Shown: one piece after another, positions 40,560-64,000 of the stretch
Layout: each line of letters starts with the position of its first letter
Position numbering within the stretch: position 1 is the first letter of the stretch
The notes under the pieces: generated by a model
What the model saw: the letters and a program-made list of their open reading frames with translations, nothing else
What the model was told of the DNA's origin: nothing
Databases searched by the model: none
DNA from: Marisa cornuarietis
Taxonomy: Eukaryota > Mollusca > Gastropoda > Architaenioglossa > Ampullariidae
Assembly (NCBI GenBank): GCA_004794655.1
Contig: SMMW01000521.1
Span: 4,345,501-4,409,500, forward strand
Direction: 5' to 3'
Length of the DNA stretch: 64,000 nt
Made by a program: the position numbers and the translations under genes

Positions 40560-42175
40560 AATATTATTGTTCTTGGTCAGTTGTTAAAGTACTGTCAGAT
40601 GTAAACTGCACATAAATCCTGAGCTCACTCATCTTTGACGTATTATCAATATAATAAGAACCTGAAACATTCCAACATAACAATTTATTGTTTCTTACTT
40701 AAACTAAAGTTAAACATTTAAAAATATCTCCGAGTGGTTGTGATTGCACTTATTATGGTTGTTAGCTTCATTTCCGTCTGACATGATGTGCAAAAGGAAA
40801 TACCAATTCAAAATGAAATGAACATGATGAAATCTTTTGAAGTGGGGAATCTGCATTATATAAGATGTCAAAATTAAAATATTGTCGTATTCCTTCTTTC
40901 GTGGCAATATACAAAGACGCACATAAACAAAATATACATGTTAAACTAGTTAAATTAATCAAAATATTACACACATGTCGACAAATGTATATTCTGAACG
41001 AACACACATTGTAACAGAAAGATCTAAACAAGAGGCCCATGATCGTGTCTACGGACGACATACGACAGTGATGCTGTTCGCTGCCCTTTTTAATGATATT
41101 AAAGCAAGAAAAAGCACAAGCACAAAGCAAATCCCAAACTGCTTAATCACGCTAACTTCAACAGCACAATGCTGACCTGATAGTTGTGTTAGGAAATGCT
41201 CAGGTAAAGTCAAGACCGTAGCTGATATGACCGCCTGCTTTCATTTGCGTGCCAACTTCTGGATCAAAAATTAACTAGGTCAACAAAGGGAGCTTAGCGT
41301 CTCGACTGGGCAGACAACTCACTTTATCGAGATGCTCTGTTGCGTTTGGCTGTCCGTCTAGAACACACACACACACACACACACACTTTTCATCCCAGCG
41401 GCTTCAGAGACAGTGATGAACAAAGGGTTTTTAAACAAAGCAAAACTCGTCGACTCCCAGCCCCCATTAACCACTATATATCGGTTAAAACTACGAGGTC
41501 AGTTATGGAAGACAATTCTGTTACCTTTACCATAAAAGTGATTCAGCCGCATCACTACTCCACCAGTCCTGGTAATAGTACATTTTAGATTTGAAACTCG
41601 CCTTCTTATTTAAAATAGAAAGAAAAAATATACGAAGGTCAGGCCCCCGTCACAGCCACGAGCTCCGGTACAGCAGACTCCCTTTAACTTCTATTTAGAA
41701 GGAAAAGACTACTTTCAGATTTGATCCAAGAATACAGCAGGAATTTAGAAAAAAGGCAAGAGCTACCCCCCCCCCCAGAAAAGAAGAATTCAGGATTATT
41801 ATCAATAATGTATTAGAAATTAGAATACAGAAGCATCAGCAAAAACATGATATAAACATCTTGCTAAAGTGACCTGATGATCAGCTTAACTGGTGTCAGC
41901 TAGTATTTTTCCAAAAGAGGAATGATCATGACGATGATGATTTATCTAACAGTGCAAACTGTTCTCTTGTTATTGTTTGAACTAGGAGTGAAAACCTGTT
42001 CTTGTTAGTCTATAAAATAGTAATGCACACTGTGCTCTTGTTAGTTTATAAACTAATAGTGCAAACTGTGCTCTTGTCTATAAGCTAGTAGTTCCAATTG
42101 TGCAAGACGCACAGCGCACAGTTTGGTTGACCAATTTAAGCTCAGCAACATGTCAGCACTGCTTATGTCTTGCAG
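40560..42175. other. Region upstream of copy B
   Basis: The start-codon exon and promoter of copy B should lie here or further upstream, but no candidate with phase 0 and good homology was found. A short (CA)n lies at 41361-41385. Confidence 0.4.
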
Positions 42176-63873
<21,698 letters not shown>

Positions 63874-64000
63874 TAACTTCACACATTTTCTATTTAACAA
63901 CAGTAATTGTACTTTCAAAAAGAAACAAGAAGTTCGACAAATCTACTTCTCAAGGCATTGGATATTCTTAGCAAAACATTACAATGTCTTCCCTACTTGT

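Noticed and set aside
41506..41573. ATG-started open stretch with a GGTAATAG donor as first exon of copy B
   Set aside because: It would end in phase 1, while the 42176 exon begins in phase 0, and the residues do not resemble an ABCC N-terminus.

Overview
The window is eukaryotic genomic DNA. It holds multi-exon genes with GT-AG introns, dense microsatellites, several LINE and DNA-transposon families and solo LTRs. Decayed C2H2 zinc-finger sequence, RTE and CR1/L2-like LINEs with 'gcgctatataaat + (ATT)n' style tails, and an MRP1-type transporter fit a lophotrochozoan, most likely a gastropod mollusc. The organism call is inference.

Layout. (1) 948-29446, + strand: ABCC1/MRP1-like gene 'copy A'. 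Twenty-five exons can be placed, all phase-consistent, covering TMD1-NBD1-linker-TMD2-NBD2 to the stop codon (1200 residues in the window). Its N-terminal TMD0/L0 exons lie off the left edge. (2) 31385-35630, + strand: a complete six-exon gene of 736 codons. It joins a NERD-type PD-(D/E)XK nuclease domain to a superfamily-1 helicase-like ATPase. (3) 35812-36677: a solo LTR just downstream of that gene. (4) 37690-40540: an RTE fragment and a decayed minus-strand zinc-finger gene. (5) 42176-63792, + strand: 'copy B', a tandem paralogue of copy A. It has TMD0, L0, TMD1, NBD1, linker, TMD2 and most of NBD2. The first coding exon was not found and the last three exons lie past the right edge.

Copies A and B share exon lengths and phases almost exactly. 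Three things stand out in NBD1. Copy B has a 14-bp deletion in the Q-loop exon, with an early stop. Copy B has a Walker A Gly-to-Val change that also creates a consensus GTAAGT donor. The signature/Walker B exon is nearly identical between copies (2 differences in 168) while the Walker A exon differs at 22 of 127 sites, which suggests gene conversion. Copy B may be a pseudogene, a one-sided transporter, or affected by assembly error.

Transposable elements sit mainly in introns. In copy A these are a CR1/L2-like fragment, a Tc1 relic, a MITE pair, a solo LTR (8539-9421), nested LINE fragments (19.0-20.9 kb) and a hAT relic. In copy B there is one nearly intact RTE LINE (54.23-57.71 kb) with a 10-bp target-site duplication. 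The transporter copies presumably export conjugated organic anions or xenobiotics across a membrane. Nothing in the sequence links the nuclease-helicase gene to that role.
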